From Variovorax paradoxus_P (GTDB taxonomy: Bacteria > Pseudomonadota > Gammaproteobacteria > Burkholderiales > Burkholderiaceae_C): a stretch of 64,000 bases of DNA. Positions 42,339-50,048 of this stretch are shown here, piece by piece (the first letter of the stretch is position 1; the number at the start of each line of letters is the position of its first letter). A program made the position numbers and the translations under genes. Location of the stretch: assembly GCF_050627025.1 (NCBI RefSeq), contig NZ_CP192472.1; one strand, given 5' to 3'. The notes beneath the pieces were generated by a model. The model had not been told where the DNA came from and searched no databases. It was given only the letters and a program-made list of their open reading frames with translations.

Positions 42339-43247
42339 TCATGCAAGCACGGCCGTGGCCTGCATCGTGAGCCAGCCGTCGGCGTCTTCGCCCCACAGGC
42401 TGAAAGTCTTGCCGTCGGCGCTGCCTTCGGCCGGCTTGCCATGCACGCGGAACGGCGCAATGTCGAAGGTCGGCCGCACGGCCCGGAATTCGAAGCGCGC
42501 AAGCTGTGCGCCCGGCACATTGCGGCGCAGCAGGTCGACCAGCAGCGTGGCAATGAGCGGCCCGTGCACGATCAGCCCCGGGTAGCCCTCGACCTGCGTC
42601 ACGTAGCGGCGGTCGTAATGAATGCGGTGGCCGTTGAAGGTAAGCGCCGAGTAGCGGAACAGCAGCACGTCGTCGGGCACGATCTCGCGGCTGAAGGCGG
42701 CGTCTTTCGGCGCGGGCGTGGGTGGCGGGGTTTTCTCATCGGGGCCGGCAACGGCGCGGTAGACGATGTCGTGCTCTTCGGTGAGCGCAAGGCCGCGTTC
42801 GTTGCGAACCTCGTGGCGCACGAGCACGAACACCAGCTCGCCGGTGCGGCCGGCCTTGTGCGTAACCGATGCAATGGTCGAGATGCGTTCGACCTTGTCG
42901 CCAACTTTCAGCGGGTTGCCCTTCTCCCACGCCAGCCGTCCGCCAGCCCACATGCGGCGCGGCAGCGGCACAGGCGGCAAGAAGCCGCCGCGCTTTGCAT
43001 GGCCGTCTTCGCCGATTTCGGATTGGCGATGGTGCGGCAGAAAGTAGAGCCAGTGCCAGAGTTCGGGCAGGCGCGTGCCGGCTGTGGGCAATGCGTCGTC
43101 ACGGTCCAGCGTGGCGGAGAGTGCGCGCACGGGCGCGGCGGTAATGTCGTCGGCCAGCGTTTCGCTGCGGCCTTGCCATGACTGGAGCTTTGCAAGCGTG
43201 CCGCTGTCGATCAGCGGCAATGAATTTTCCGGGGCGTGATTGTTCAT
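42339..43247 (-). CDS. MaoC-type (FAS1-like) enoyl-CoA hydratase, itaconyl/mesaconyl-CoA type
   Basis: A 302-residue double hot-dog protein. The N-terminal half (PELWHWLYFLPHHRQSEIGE, GGFLPPVPLPRRMWAGGRLA) is the non-catalytic FAS1-like dehydratase domain. The C-terminal half has LLFRYSALTFNGHRIHYDRR and YPGLIVHGPLIATLLVDLL, with catalytic Asp/His of R-hydratases. This exact architecture is found in mesaconyl-C4-CoA hydratase (Meh) and itaconyl-CoA hydratase (Ich/RipB). It is transcribed with the CoA-transferase and CitE-like lyase, which makes a hydratase step giving citramalyl-CoA plausible. Confidence 0.85.
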   Translation of the reverse strand: MNNHAPENSLPLIDSGTLAKLQSWQGRSETLADDITAAPVRALSATLDRDDALPTAGTRLPELWHWLYFLPHHRQSEIGEDGHAKRGGFLPPVPLPRRMWAGGRLAWEKGNPLKVGDKVERISTIASVTHKAGRTGELVFVLVRHEVRNERGLALTEEHDIVYRAVAGPDEKTPPPTPAPKDAAFSREIVPDDVLLFRYSALTFNGHRIHYDRRYVTQVEGYPGLIVHGPLIATLLVDLLRRNVPGAQLARFEFRAVRPTFDIAPFRVHGKPAEGSADGKTFSLWGEDADGWLTMQATAVLA

Positions 43248-43281
43248 GGTTCTTCTGTCATGTCATCAGTGCATCGGTCCA

Positions 43282-44325
43282 TCAGTCCACTGCGGCGCCC
43301 GATGCCTTGACGATGCGCGCCCATTTGGCGATGTCGTCCTGAAGCAGCTTTGCAAACTGGTCGGGCGTGGTGGGCGCCGCAATCTCGACGCCCTGCTGGT
43401 CGAGCTTCTCGCGCAGGTCTTTTGCGGCCAGCGCCTTGCGCGTGGCTTCTTGCAGCGTGGCGAGCACGTCGGCCGGCACGCCCGCCGGCGCGAACAGGCC
43501 GATCCACAGCGTGCCGTTGTAGCCCGGCACCGCCTCGGCAATGGTGGGCACCTCGGGTAGCACCGGCGAGCGCTTGTCGCCGCTCACGGCCAGCGCTCGC
43601 AGCTTGCCGGCCTTGATGTGCGAAAGCGCCGAAGGCAAGCTCGCGAAGACGATGGGCAGTTGCCCGCCGAGAACGTCGTTCAGCGCCGGTGCCACGCCCT
43701 TGTAGGGCACGTGCTGCAAAGAAATGCCGGCCATGCTGTTGAGCATTTCGCCAAGCAGGTGGTTGAGCGTTCCGTTGCCAGCCGAGGCGTATTGGTAGTT
43801 GGCGCCCTTCGCCCGCGCGAGCTTCAGGAACTCGTTGAAATCCTTGGCCGGAAAAGACGGGTTGACCAGCAGCACGTTGGGCACCGCGCCCACCAAGCCC
43901 ACGGGCTTGAAGTCTTTCACCGGGTCGAAGCCCGCGTTCTTGTAGAGCGCCGGGTTGATGGCCTGGCTGCTGCTGATGGTCATGAGCAGCGTGTAGCCGT
44001 CCTTCGGGCCCTTGGCGACGAGCTGCGTGCCGATATTGCCGCCCGCTCCGGGCCGGTTGTCGACCACCACGCTCGCGTTCATCACCTCGCCGATCTTCTG
44101 GCCCACGAGACGGCCCACGATGTCGTTGGTGCCGCCGGCGGCCTGCGGCACGATGAGCGTGATGGGGCGCGAGGGGTAAGGCTGCGCCTTTGCCGGGCCG
44201 GCGTGAATCAGCAAGGCTGCGGTAGCAAACGCCAGGGCCGCGAGTGCGCGAAACCCCGTGTTTGCGAGATTGGTAGAGCAGCGGACTTTCAATCCGTTGG
44301 TCGCTGGTTGGTGTTGTGTCTCCAT
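43282..44325 (-). CDS. Tripartite tricarboxylate transporter receptor (Bug/TctC family)
   Basis: A 347-residue periplasmic binding protein with a long signal peptide (FRALAALAFATAALLIHAGP, cleaved after AKA). PITLIVPQAAGGTNDIVGRL, RPGAGGNIGTQLVAKGPKDG, FDPVKDFKPVG and LQHVPYKGVAPALNDVLGGQ identify the family. It is the first gene of the minus-strand operon (34 bases to the MaoC-type gene) and divergent from a LysR gene, so it probably binds the substrate of the pathway. The reading frame is open upstream to 44529 but overlaps the LysR gene there; 44325 is the sensible start. Confidence 0.92.
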   Translation of the reverse strand: METQHQPATNGLKVRCSTNLANTGFRALAALAFATAALLIHAGPAKAQPYPSRPITLIVPQAAGGTNDIVGRLVGQKIGEVMNASVVVDNRPGAGGNIGTQLVAKGPKDGYTLLMTISSSQAINPALYKNAGFDPVKDFKPVGLVGAVPNVLLVNPSFPAKDFNEFLKLARAKGANYQYASAGNGTLNHLLGEMLNSMAGISLQHVPYKGVAPALNDVLGGQLPIVFASLPSALSHIKAGKLRALAVSGDKRSPVLPEVPTIAEAVPGYNGTLWIGLFAPAGVPADVLATLQEATRKALAAKDLREKLDQQGVEIAAPTTPDQFAKLLQDDIAKWARIVKASGAAVD

Positions 44326-44368
44326 GCCCGGATGGTGTTCCGCCCTACCCCTGCGCGCAATCTGCGAT

Positions 44369-44397
44369 TTCGGAACCCAGCCTTCTGGAATTCCGAA
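44369..44397. promoter_or_regulatory. Inverted repeat between LysR and Bug genes
   Basis: TTCGGAA (44369-44375) and TTCCGAA (44391-44397) are perfect inverted arms separated by 15 bases. They lie 20 bases before the LysR start codon in the 91-base divergent gap. The spacing suits a LysR tetramer site with autoregulation. A central GGAATTCC palindrome overlaps the right arm. Confidence 0.55.
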
Positions 44398-44416
44398 GGC
44401 TTGGGTACGATAGCCC

Positions 44417-45325
44417 ATGCTCTTCGACCTGACCGACCTGCGCCTTTTCGTTGCCGCCGCCGAACTCGGCAACCTCACGCGGGCCGCCGAACGGCAGCAC
44501 CTGTCGCTTGCGGCGGCCAGTGCGCGCATAAAGGCGCTCGAAACCCAGGCGGGCCTGCAACTGCTGCAGCGCGAAGCACGCGGCGTGCGCCTGCTACCCC
44601 CGGGAGAAGCCTTTCTGCACCACGCCCGCCTGGTGCTGCATCAAACGGAGCAACTGCGCGCCGACCTGCTCGAATACGGGGGCGGCCTGCGCGGGCACCT
44701 GCGCGTGTTCGCCAACACCACGGCGGTGACCGATTTCCTGCCCGAAATATTGCCCGGCTTTCTCGCGCACAACCCGCGCATCAACGTCGACCTTCAGGAA
44801 AAACCGAATGCTCAGATTCCACGCGGCGTGCTCGACGGCCGCGCCGACATCGGCATCGTCGCGGGCCGGGTCGACACGCTGGGCCTGGAAGCCATCCACT
44901 TCAGCACCGACCGGCTGGTGCTCGTTACCTCACGCAAGCACCGCTTCGCAAAGCGCCGAAAGATTTCATTTGCCGAGACGCTGGACGAAGACGCGATCGG
45001 CATGCAGCAAGGCAGCACGCTGCAGACTTTTCTCGCGCAAATTACCGACAACCTCGGCAAGCGGCAAAAGCTGCGCATCCAACTGGGCAGCTTCGATGCA
45101 ATGTGCCGGATGATCGGCAGCGGCGTGGGCATTGGCGTGGTGCCCGAGTCGGCGGCACGGCGCAACCAGGACAGCATGCAACTCGCGCTCATCGACCTGA
45201 GCGATGCATGGTGTGTGCGGGAGCGTTACCTGCTGGTGCGAGACCGCGCGGCCTTGCCGATCTATGCGCAGGCGCTGGTCGAAACGCTGTGCCAGCACTA
45301 TGCGGGTGAGCAGGCCGCGGTCTGA
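44417..45325 (+). CDS. LysR-family transcriptional regulator
   Basis: A 302-residue LysR-type regulator. The helix-turn-helix (LTDLRLFVAAAELGNLTRAA, then QHLSLAAASARIKALETQAG) occupies residues 4-62. The effector domain has LRGHLRVFANTTAVTDFLPE, VDLQEKPNAQIPRGVLDGRA and IGSGVGIGVVPESAARR. It faces the CoA-transferase operon divergently and should activate it in response to the substrate or a CoA ester. The itaconate operon of Pseudomonas likewise has a LysR activator. Confidence 0.93.
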   Translation: MLFDLTDLRLFVAAAELGNLTRAAERQHLSLAAASARIKALETQAGLQLLQREARGVRLLPPGEAFLHHARLVLHQTEQLRADLLEYGGGLRGHLRVFANTTAVTDFLPEILPGFLAHNPRINVDLQEKPNAQIPRGVLDGRADIGIVAGRVDTLGLEAIHFSTDRLVLVTSRKHRFAKRRKISFAETLDEDAIGMQQGSTLQTFLAQITDNLGKRQKLRIQLGSFDAMCRMIGSGVGIGVVPESAARRNQDSMQLALIDLSDAWCVRERYLLVRDRAALPIYAQALVETLCQHYAGEQAAV

Positions 45326-45520
45326 CTGAATTCCGGCTCTGCAGGGTCGATAAAACAAGGACTTGCGAGCGGATTGTGAAGAAGCCGGTGCCGTCCCCAT
45401 TTTCCGTGGACAACTTTGGGGATAACTGATGTGCTTCCTTGTAAACGCGATTTAAGTTGTTGTTTTATAAAGGGAATAATCAGTTTGCTGAAAATTTGGG
45501 CGGTGAACAAGGTGGCGTCT

Positions 45521-45559
45521 GCTGTTCAGGGCTGCTGTTCAGGGCTGCTGTTCAGGGCG
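45521..45559. repeat. Three tandem copies of a 13-base unit
   Basis: GCTGTTCAGGGCT is repeated at 45521-45533 and 45534-45546, with a third copy at 45547-45559 that differs only at its last two bases. It ends one base before the first structured repeat. The unit is not a multiple of a codon frame in any gene here, and copy number may vary between strains. Confidence 0.85.
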
Positions 45560-45560
45560 T

Positions 45561-45658
45561 GTGCACAGGCCACCGGGTACTCCCCTCCGCGAATGTCCCC
45601 CGGGGCTGCGCCCCTCCTCCTTTATTTCGCTGCGGGGAGTACCCGATGCCCTGTGCAC
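45561..45658 (+). repeat. Structured hairpin repeat, copy 1
   Basis: Outer arms GTGCACAGG / CCTGTGCAC (9 bp), a 4x4 internal loop (CCAC / ATGC), and inner arms CGGGTACTCCCC / GGGGAGTACCCG (12 bp) enclose a 48-base loop. The loop begins TCCGCGAATGTCCCCCGG and ends CTCCTCCTTTATTTCGCTGC. The same loop recurs in copy 2, with different arm sequences that are still complementary. It lies downstream of, and in the same direction as, the LysR gene. Confidence 0.85.
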
Positions 45659-45706
45659 CTGGGCACGCTACTGGTGTTCCGCTGATCAACCACGGCTCTG
45701 CCCAAC

Positions 45707-45800
45707 GCACCCGCTGATGGGGTGCCTTGCGCAGCGAAATAAAGGAGGAGGCCGAAGGCCGGGGGACATTCGCGGAGAAAGGTACCCCGTCGGCGGGTGC
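45707..45800 (-). repeat. Structured hairpin repeat, copy 2 (inverted)
   Basis: Read on the minus strand: outer arms GCACCCGC / GCGGGTGC (8 bp), a 4x4 internal loop (CGAC / ATCA), inner arms GGGGTACC / GGCACCCC (7 of 8 paired), then a loop starting CTCCGCGAATGTCCCCCGG and ending CCTCCTCCTTTATTTCGC. The loop is nearly identical to copy 1 while both stems differ. It begins 83 bases after the phaA stop, in the same direction as phaA. Confidence 0.85.
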
Positions 45801-45882
45801 GCCGCCCTGAACGACCGGCAGCCCCAAAAAAGCGGGAGCGCCGCTCGACCGCGGCGCCCCAAGGAAACTCAGCGCTAGAGAG

Positions 45883-47061
45883 TCAGCGTTCGATAGTCAG
45901 CGCCACGCCCATGCCACCGCCGATGCACAGCGAAGCTATGCCCTTCTTGGCGTTCTGCCTCTGCATCTCGTGCAGCAGCGTCACAAGAATGCGGCAACCC
46001 GACGCACCGATGGGGTGGCCGATGGCAATGGCGCCGCCGTTCACGTTCACCTTGTTCACGTCCCAGCCCATTTCCTTGTTCACTGCGCAAGCTTGCGCCG
46101 CAAAGGCTTCGTTGATCTCGAGCAGATCGAGATCGGCCGCCTTCCAGCCGGCGCGTTGCAGCGCCTTGGTCGAGGCCGGCACAGGGCCCATGCCCATGAT
46201 GGCCGGGTCGAGACCCGCCGTGGCGTAGCTTGCAATGCGGCCCAGCGGCTTCAGGCCCAGGGCGGCGGCCTTCTTGGCCGTCATGACCATCACCGCGGCA
46301 GCGCCGTCGTTCAGGCCCGAGGCATTGCCCGCAGTCACGCCGCCCGCCTTGTCGAACGCGGGGCGCAGGCCCGCCAGCCCCTCGGCGCTCGTCTTGCGGT
46401 TGATGAACTCGTCCTTGTCGAAGACGAGCGGGTCGCCCTTCTTCTGCGGAATGCTCACCGGCACGATCTCGTCCTTGAACTTGCCGGCATCTTGCGCAGC
46501 CGCGGCCTTGGTCTGGCTGCCGAGGGCGAGTTCATCTTGCGCCGAGCGGTCAATGCCGAACTTCTTGGCCACGTTCTCGGCAGTGATGCCCATGTGGTAC
46601 TGGTTGTACACGTCCCACAGGCCGTCGACGATCATGGTGTCGACCATTTTCCAGTCGCCCATGCGCTGCCCGTTGCGGGAGTTGGGCAGCACGTGCGGCG
46701 CCATGCTCATGTTCTCCTGACCGCCGGCAATCACGATTTCGCTGTCGCCCGTGGCCACGGCCTGCGCCGCGAGCATGACGGCCTTCAGGCCCGAGCCGCA
46801 CACCGCATTGATGGTGAGCGCGGGCGTTTCCTTCGCGCCGCCGCTCTTGAGCCACGCCTGCCGCGCGGGGTTCTGGCCTGCGCCGGCCGCCAGCACCTGG
46901 CCCATGATGGCCTCGCCGACCTGCTCGGCCGTGAGGTTCGCGCGTGCAATCACTTCCTTGATCACGAGGGCGCCCAGCTCGGTGGCCGCAATGCCGGCGA
47001 GCGAGCCGCCGAACTTGCCGACCGCCGTGCGTGCAGCCGAAACGATGACGATGTCTTCCAT
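45883..47061 (-). CDS. phaA: Acetyl-CoA acetyltransferase (beta-ketothiolase)
   Basis: A 392-residue thiolase that condenses two acetyl-CoA to acetoacetyl-CoA, the first step of PHB synthesis. The nucleophilic Cys is at residue 88 (INAVCGSGLKAV), NEAFAAQACAVNKE and GGAIAIGHPIGASGCRI give the His and second Cys, and the C-terminus LCIGGGMGVALTIER is canonical. Length equals that of known PhaA. It follows phaC after 75 bases on the same strand, so phaC-phaA form an operon. Confidence 0.94.
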   Translation of the reverse strand: MEDIVIVSAARTAVGKFGGSLAGIAATELGALVIKEVIARANLTAEQVGEAIMGQVLAAGAGQNPARQAWLKSGGAKETPALTINAVCGSGLKAVMLAAQAVATGDSEIVIAGGQENMSMAPHVLPNSRNGQRMGDWKMVDTMIVDGLWDVYNQYHMGITAENVAKKFGIDRSAQDELALGSQTKAAAAQDAGKFKDEIVPVSIPQKKGDPLVFDKDEFINRKTSAEGLAGLRPAFDKAGGVTAGNASGLNDGAAAVMVMTAKKAAALGLKPLGRIASYATAGLDPAIMGMGPVPASTKALQRAGWKAADLDLLEINEAFAAQACAVNKEMGWDVNKVNVNGGAIAIGHPIGASGCRILVTLLHEMQRQNAKKGIASLCIGGGMGVALTIER

Positions 47062-47136
47062 GAGGTTCTCCGTTGAAGTGATTTGAATGAAGCGGGGTCC
47101 GTGGGATTGTGTGCGCGGCTGCTGCGTTGGGCTGTG

Positions 47137-48897
47137 TCAGGCCCGGGCCTTGACGTAGCGCCCCGGCGCCGGCTCGATGGCTTTGTACGCCTTGCCGTTG
47201 CCGTACGTCTTGGGCGCCGGAATCTGCCTGCCGGCATGGCCCTTGAGCCACTGGGCCCAGTCGGTCCACCAGCTGCCGGGGTGCTCGGTGGCACCGGCCA
47301 GCCATTCGGCCTGCGTCTTCGGAAACCTGCCGTCCTCGCGGATCCAGTGGCTGCGCTTTTTCTTGGCTGGCGGATTGATCACGCCTGCAATGTGGCCCGA
47401 TGCGCCCATGACGAAGCGCTTCTTGCCCGGCAGCAGCTGGGTGGACGCATAGGCCCCGCCAATGGGCACGATGTGGTCTTCGCGCGAGCCGTAGATGTAC
47501 ACCGGAACATCGATCTTGCCCAAGTCGACCTTCTGGCCGCACACCGTCAACGCATTGGGCTTGGCGAGCTTGTTCTCGTGGTACGTGTTGCGCAGGTACC
47601 AGGTGTAGAACGGGCCCGGAAGGTTGGTGGCGTCGCTGTTCCAGTAAAGCAGGTCGAATGGCGGCGGGGTTTCGCCCTTCAGGTAATTGCCGACGACGTA
47701 GTTCCACACCAGGTCGTTGGGGCGCAAAAAGCTGAAGGTCGAGGCCAGGTCGCCGCCCGGCAGCAGCCCGCCCTTGCCAAGCTGCATTTCGCGGTACTGC
47801 ACCATCGGCTCGTCGACAAAGATGTCGAGAATGCCGGTGTCGCTGAAATCGAGAAACGTGGTGAGCAGCGTGACCGATGCCGCCGGCTTTTCGCCGCGCC
47901 CCGCCAGCACGGCCAGCGCAGTGCTCAGGATGGTGCCGCCCACGCAGAAGCCGAGCGCATTGATCTGCCCCGACTTGTTGGTGGGGCCGCTGATCTCCTG
48001 CACCGTGTGAATCGCCTTGATTGCGGCGTTCTCGATGTAGTCGTCCCAGGTGGCGTTGGCCAACGATTCGTCGGGGTTGCGCCAGCTCACCACGAACACC
48101 CGGTGGCCCTGCTCGTTCGCATAGCGGATCAGCGAGTTTTCGGGCTGCAGGTCGAGTATGTAGAACTTGTTGATGCAGGGCGGCACCAGCAAGAACGGCC
48201 GCTCGTACACCTTGGCGCCGAGCGGCTTGTATTCGAGCAGCTGGAACAGTTCGTTCTCGAACACGACCGCGCCTTCGGTGGTTGCCACGTTGCGCCCTAC
48301 TTCGAAGGCGCTTTCGTCGGTCATGCTGAGGTGGCCCTGCTTGATGTCGTGCAGCAGGTTCTGAATGCCCTTGGCAATGCTCTCGCCCTGGGTTTCGATG
48401 GCTTTTTTCTGCGCCTCGGCGTTCAGCGCCAGCGAGTTGCTCGGCGACGAGGCGGCCATCCATTGTTCGACCGCAAAGCGCAGGCGCGCCTTGGTTTTTT
48501 CGTCGGCGTCCACGGCTTCGGCCAGGTTCAGCATGGTGCGCCCATTGAGCAGGTACACCGCGGCCGAAAAGGCCGCCAGCGGGTTGCCGCCCCAGGCGTC
48601 GGAGGCAAAGCGCTTGTCGCCTTCAGGCTTCGCGGCAAAGCCCTGGCGCCATAGCTCGGTGGCCTCGGCAACGTATTGCTGCTGGATGGATTGAAGCTTT
48701 TCGGGGTCGACGGAGACCTTGGGCAGCTCGGGCATTCCGGCCGCCTGCGGGATTTGCCACAGCGGCGTACCGCCGACGAAGGCCGAAGCCCCCTGCGCGG
48801 CGGATTGCTGGAATGATTCCAGCGCCTTGTTCCATCCCTCTGACAGTGCCTGCTGGAAGGGCGCGAACGCATCGGCCCCCGTGGCTTGTTGCTTCAT
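47137..48897 (-). CDS. phaC: Class I poly(R)-hydroxyalkanoate synthase
   Basis: A 586-residue synthase that polymerises (R)-3-hydroxyacyl-CoA. The lipase-like box GFCVGG at about residue 318 holds the catalytic Cys; VYIYGSREDHIVP and GASGHIAGVINPPAKKK supply the Asp and His of the triad. PFLLVPPCINKFYILDLQPE and SWRNPDESLANATWDDYI are class I signatures. The ATG at 48897 has GGAGAC upstream, and length fits class I enzymes (about 590). phaA follows; no phasin or phaR gene is adjacent. Confidence 0.96.
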   Translation of the reverse strand: MKQQATGADAFAPFQQALSEGWNKALESFQQSAAQGASAFVGGTPLWQIPQAAGMPELPKVSVDPEKLQSIQQQYVAEATELWRQGFAAKPEGDKRFASDAWGGNPLAAFSAAVYLLNGRTMLNLAEAVDADEKTKARLRFAVEQWMAASSPSNSLALNAEAQKKAIETQGESIAKGIQNLLHDIKQGHLSMTDESAFEVGRNVATTEGAVVFENELFQLLEYKPLGAKVYERPFLLVPPCINKFYILDLQPENSLIRYANEQGHRVFVVSWRNPDESLANATWDDYIENAAIKAIHTVQEISGPTNKSGQINALGFCVGGTILSTALAVLAGRGEKPAASVTLLTTFLDFSDTGILDIFVDEPMVQYREMQLGKGGLLPGGDLASTFSFLRPNDLVWNYVVGNYLKGETPPPFDLLYWNSDATNLPGPFYTWYLRNTYHENKLAKPNALTVCGQKVDLGKIDVPVYIYGSREDHIVPIGGAYASTQLLPGKKRFVMGASGHIAGVINPPAKKKRSHWIREDGRFPKTQAEWLAGATEHPGSWWTDWAQWLKGHAGRQIPAPKTYGNGKAYKAIEPAPGRYVKARA

Positions 48898-49011
48898 GGT
48901 GTCTCCTGGTCCTCGCCTGAGTCGGTACGGATGGCTGCTCGTGTTTTGAGTATGCTGCATTTCACAAGGCCTTCATAACGCCGCCCACCTACTTACCGAC
49001 TGAAACTTCTT

Positions 49012-49344
49012 GTGTTCATCCACCTGATCGTGATCGGCTGGCTCTACGTCGCCGTGATGATGGCCGTGGCCGAAGCCACCAACACCAACGGCACCGTGCT
49101 GGGCGCCATCTTCACATTTCTCATGTACGGATTGGCGCCCGTGGCCTTGGTGGTTTACCTGATGGGAACCCCTGGCCGGCGCCGCGCCATCAGGCAGCGC
49201 GAAGCCGAGGCGCAGGAAGAGGCACGCCGCGCCGCTGCCGCCAAAGCCGCAGCCGAGGCCGAAGCAAAGAAGGAATCAGGCCTTCCAGACCAGGGCGGCG
49301 AAGCGCCCGCTGACGCCGTCACGCCGGTGCGAAAAGAACCGTGA
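49012..49344 (+). CDS. Small inner-membrane protein with charged tail
   Basis: A 110-residue protein with a GTG start. Two membrane helices (LIVIGWLYVAVMMAVAEATN and GAIFTFLMYGLAPVALVVYL) are followed by a basic and Ala/Glu-rich cytosolic tail (RREAEAQEEARR-like coiled coil) ending in a Pro-rich stretch. I do not recognise a family with a function. Its 3' end overlaps the convergent PgeF-type gene by 69 bases. It is divergent from phaC. Confidence 0.75.
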   Translation: MFIHLIVIGWLYVAVMMAVAEATNTNGTVLGAIFTFLMYGLAPVALVVYLMGTPGRRRAIRQREAEAQEEARRAAAAKAAAEAEAKKESGLPDQGGEAPADAVTPVRKEP

Positions 49345-50043
49345 CGGGTTGCCGACGGTGCACCAGCCATCGGTGCCATCGTTGCCGTAGACAGCCTCTA
49401 CACCCGCCGCGCGAAGGCGCTGGCGTGCAAGTGCCGGCAGGTCGGCCAGCCATTTGCCGCCAGTTGCAGCGGGCTTGAAACACCCGGCAGCCTCTGGCGA
49501 GTGCGCCTCGAACGCCGCCTTGACTTCGGCCCCCACCTCGAAGGCCTTGGGGCCGATGCAGGGGCCGAGCCACGCCAGCACCTTGCCGTGCTCCGGGGCA
49601 AAACGCCCCGCTGCCGCTTCGAGCACTCCGCCGGCAAGGCCGCGCCAACCCGCATGCGCAGCGGCCACGCGGCGGCCTGCGGTATCAGTGAAAAGCACGG
49701 GCAGGCAATCGGCCACCATGATCGTGCAGGCCAGGCCGCTCTCGGCCGTGGTGCAGGCATCGGCGGCGGCGCCGTCGGGCAACGAACTGCCGGGGCCCTC
49801 GAGCACCACGACCTCGCTGCCATGCACCTGCTGCAAGAAGACTGGCCGCACGCCGATGGCCTCCCGCAGGCGGGTGCGGTTGGCAGCGACGTGGCCGGGG
49901 TCGTCGCCCACGTGGTCGCCCAGGTTCAGGCTTTCATAACGCCCCTGCGAAACGCCGCCGCTGCGCGTGGTGCACAGCGCCCGCACGTTCTGCGGCGCCG
50001 GCCAGTCGGGCACCAGCCAGCGCGGGTCCATGCCGGGGTTCAT
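49276..50043 (-). CDS. pgeF: PgeF/YfiH-type laccase-domain protein
   Basis: A 255-residue protein of the multicopper-oxidase-like DUF152 family. TTRSGGVSQGRYESLNLGDH, VFLQQVHGSEVV, MVADCLPVLFTDTAGRRVAA and AHAGWRGLAGGVLEAA (with zinc-binding His, Cys and His) and LGPCIGPKAFEVG are the family signatures. The E. coli homologue YfiH (PgeF) removes wrongly placed Ser from cytoplasmic peptidoglycan precursors; others show polyphenol oxidase or adenosine deaminase activity. The isomerase gene lies five bases upstream of its stop-distal side on the same strand, so co-transcription is likely. Confidence 0.9.
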   Translation of the reverse strand: MNPGMDPRWLVPDWPAPQNVRALCTTRSGGVSQGRYESLNLGDHVGDDPGHVAANRTRLREAIGVRPVFLQQVHGSEVVVLEGPGSSLPDGAAADACTTAESGLACTIMVADCLPVLFTDTAGRRVAAAHAGWRGLAGGVLEAAAGRFAPEHGKVLAWLGPCIGPKAFEVGAEVKAAFEAHSPEAAGCFKPAATGGKWLADLPALARQRLRAAGVEAVYGNDGTDGWCTVGNPSRFFSHRRDGVSGRFAALVWKA

Positions 50044-50048
50044 GCCGT

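Larger units (their letters stand above)
45326..45882. other. Gene-free region between convergent LysR and phaA
   Basis: This 557-base stretch has no supported gene. From left to right it holds a segment resembling DnaA-box-rich DNA (GTGGACAACTTTGGGGATAA at 45405-45424), an AT-rich stretch (45441-45500), a 13-base unit repeated three times (45521-45559), and two inverted structured repeats (45561-45658 and 45707-45800). Short frames across it are by-products of the repeats. Confidence 0.6.

Noticed and set aside
45405..45424. Replication origin suggested by DnaA-box-like GGGGATAA
   Set aside because: There is a single imperfect box with no dnaA, dnaN or clustered boxes nearby.
46550..48463. 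A 637-codon minus-strand frame overlapping phaA and phaC
   Set aside because: It is in another frame of the same strand across two certain genes, with Arg/Gly-rich low complexity.
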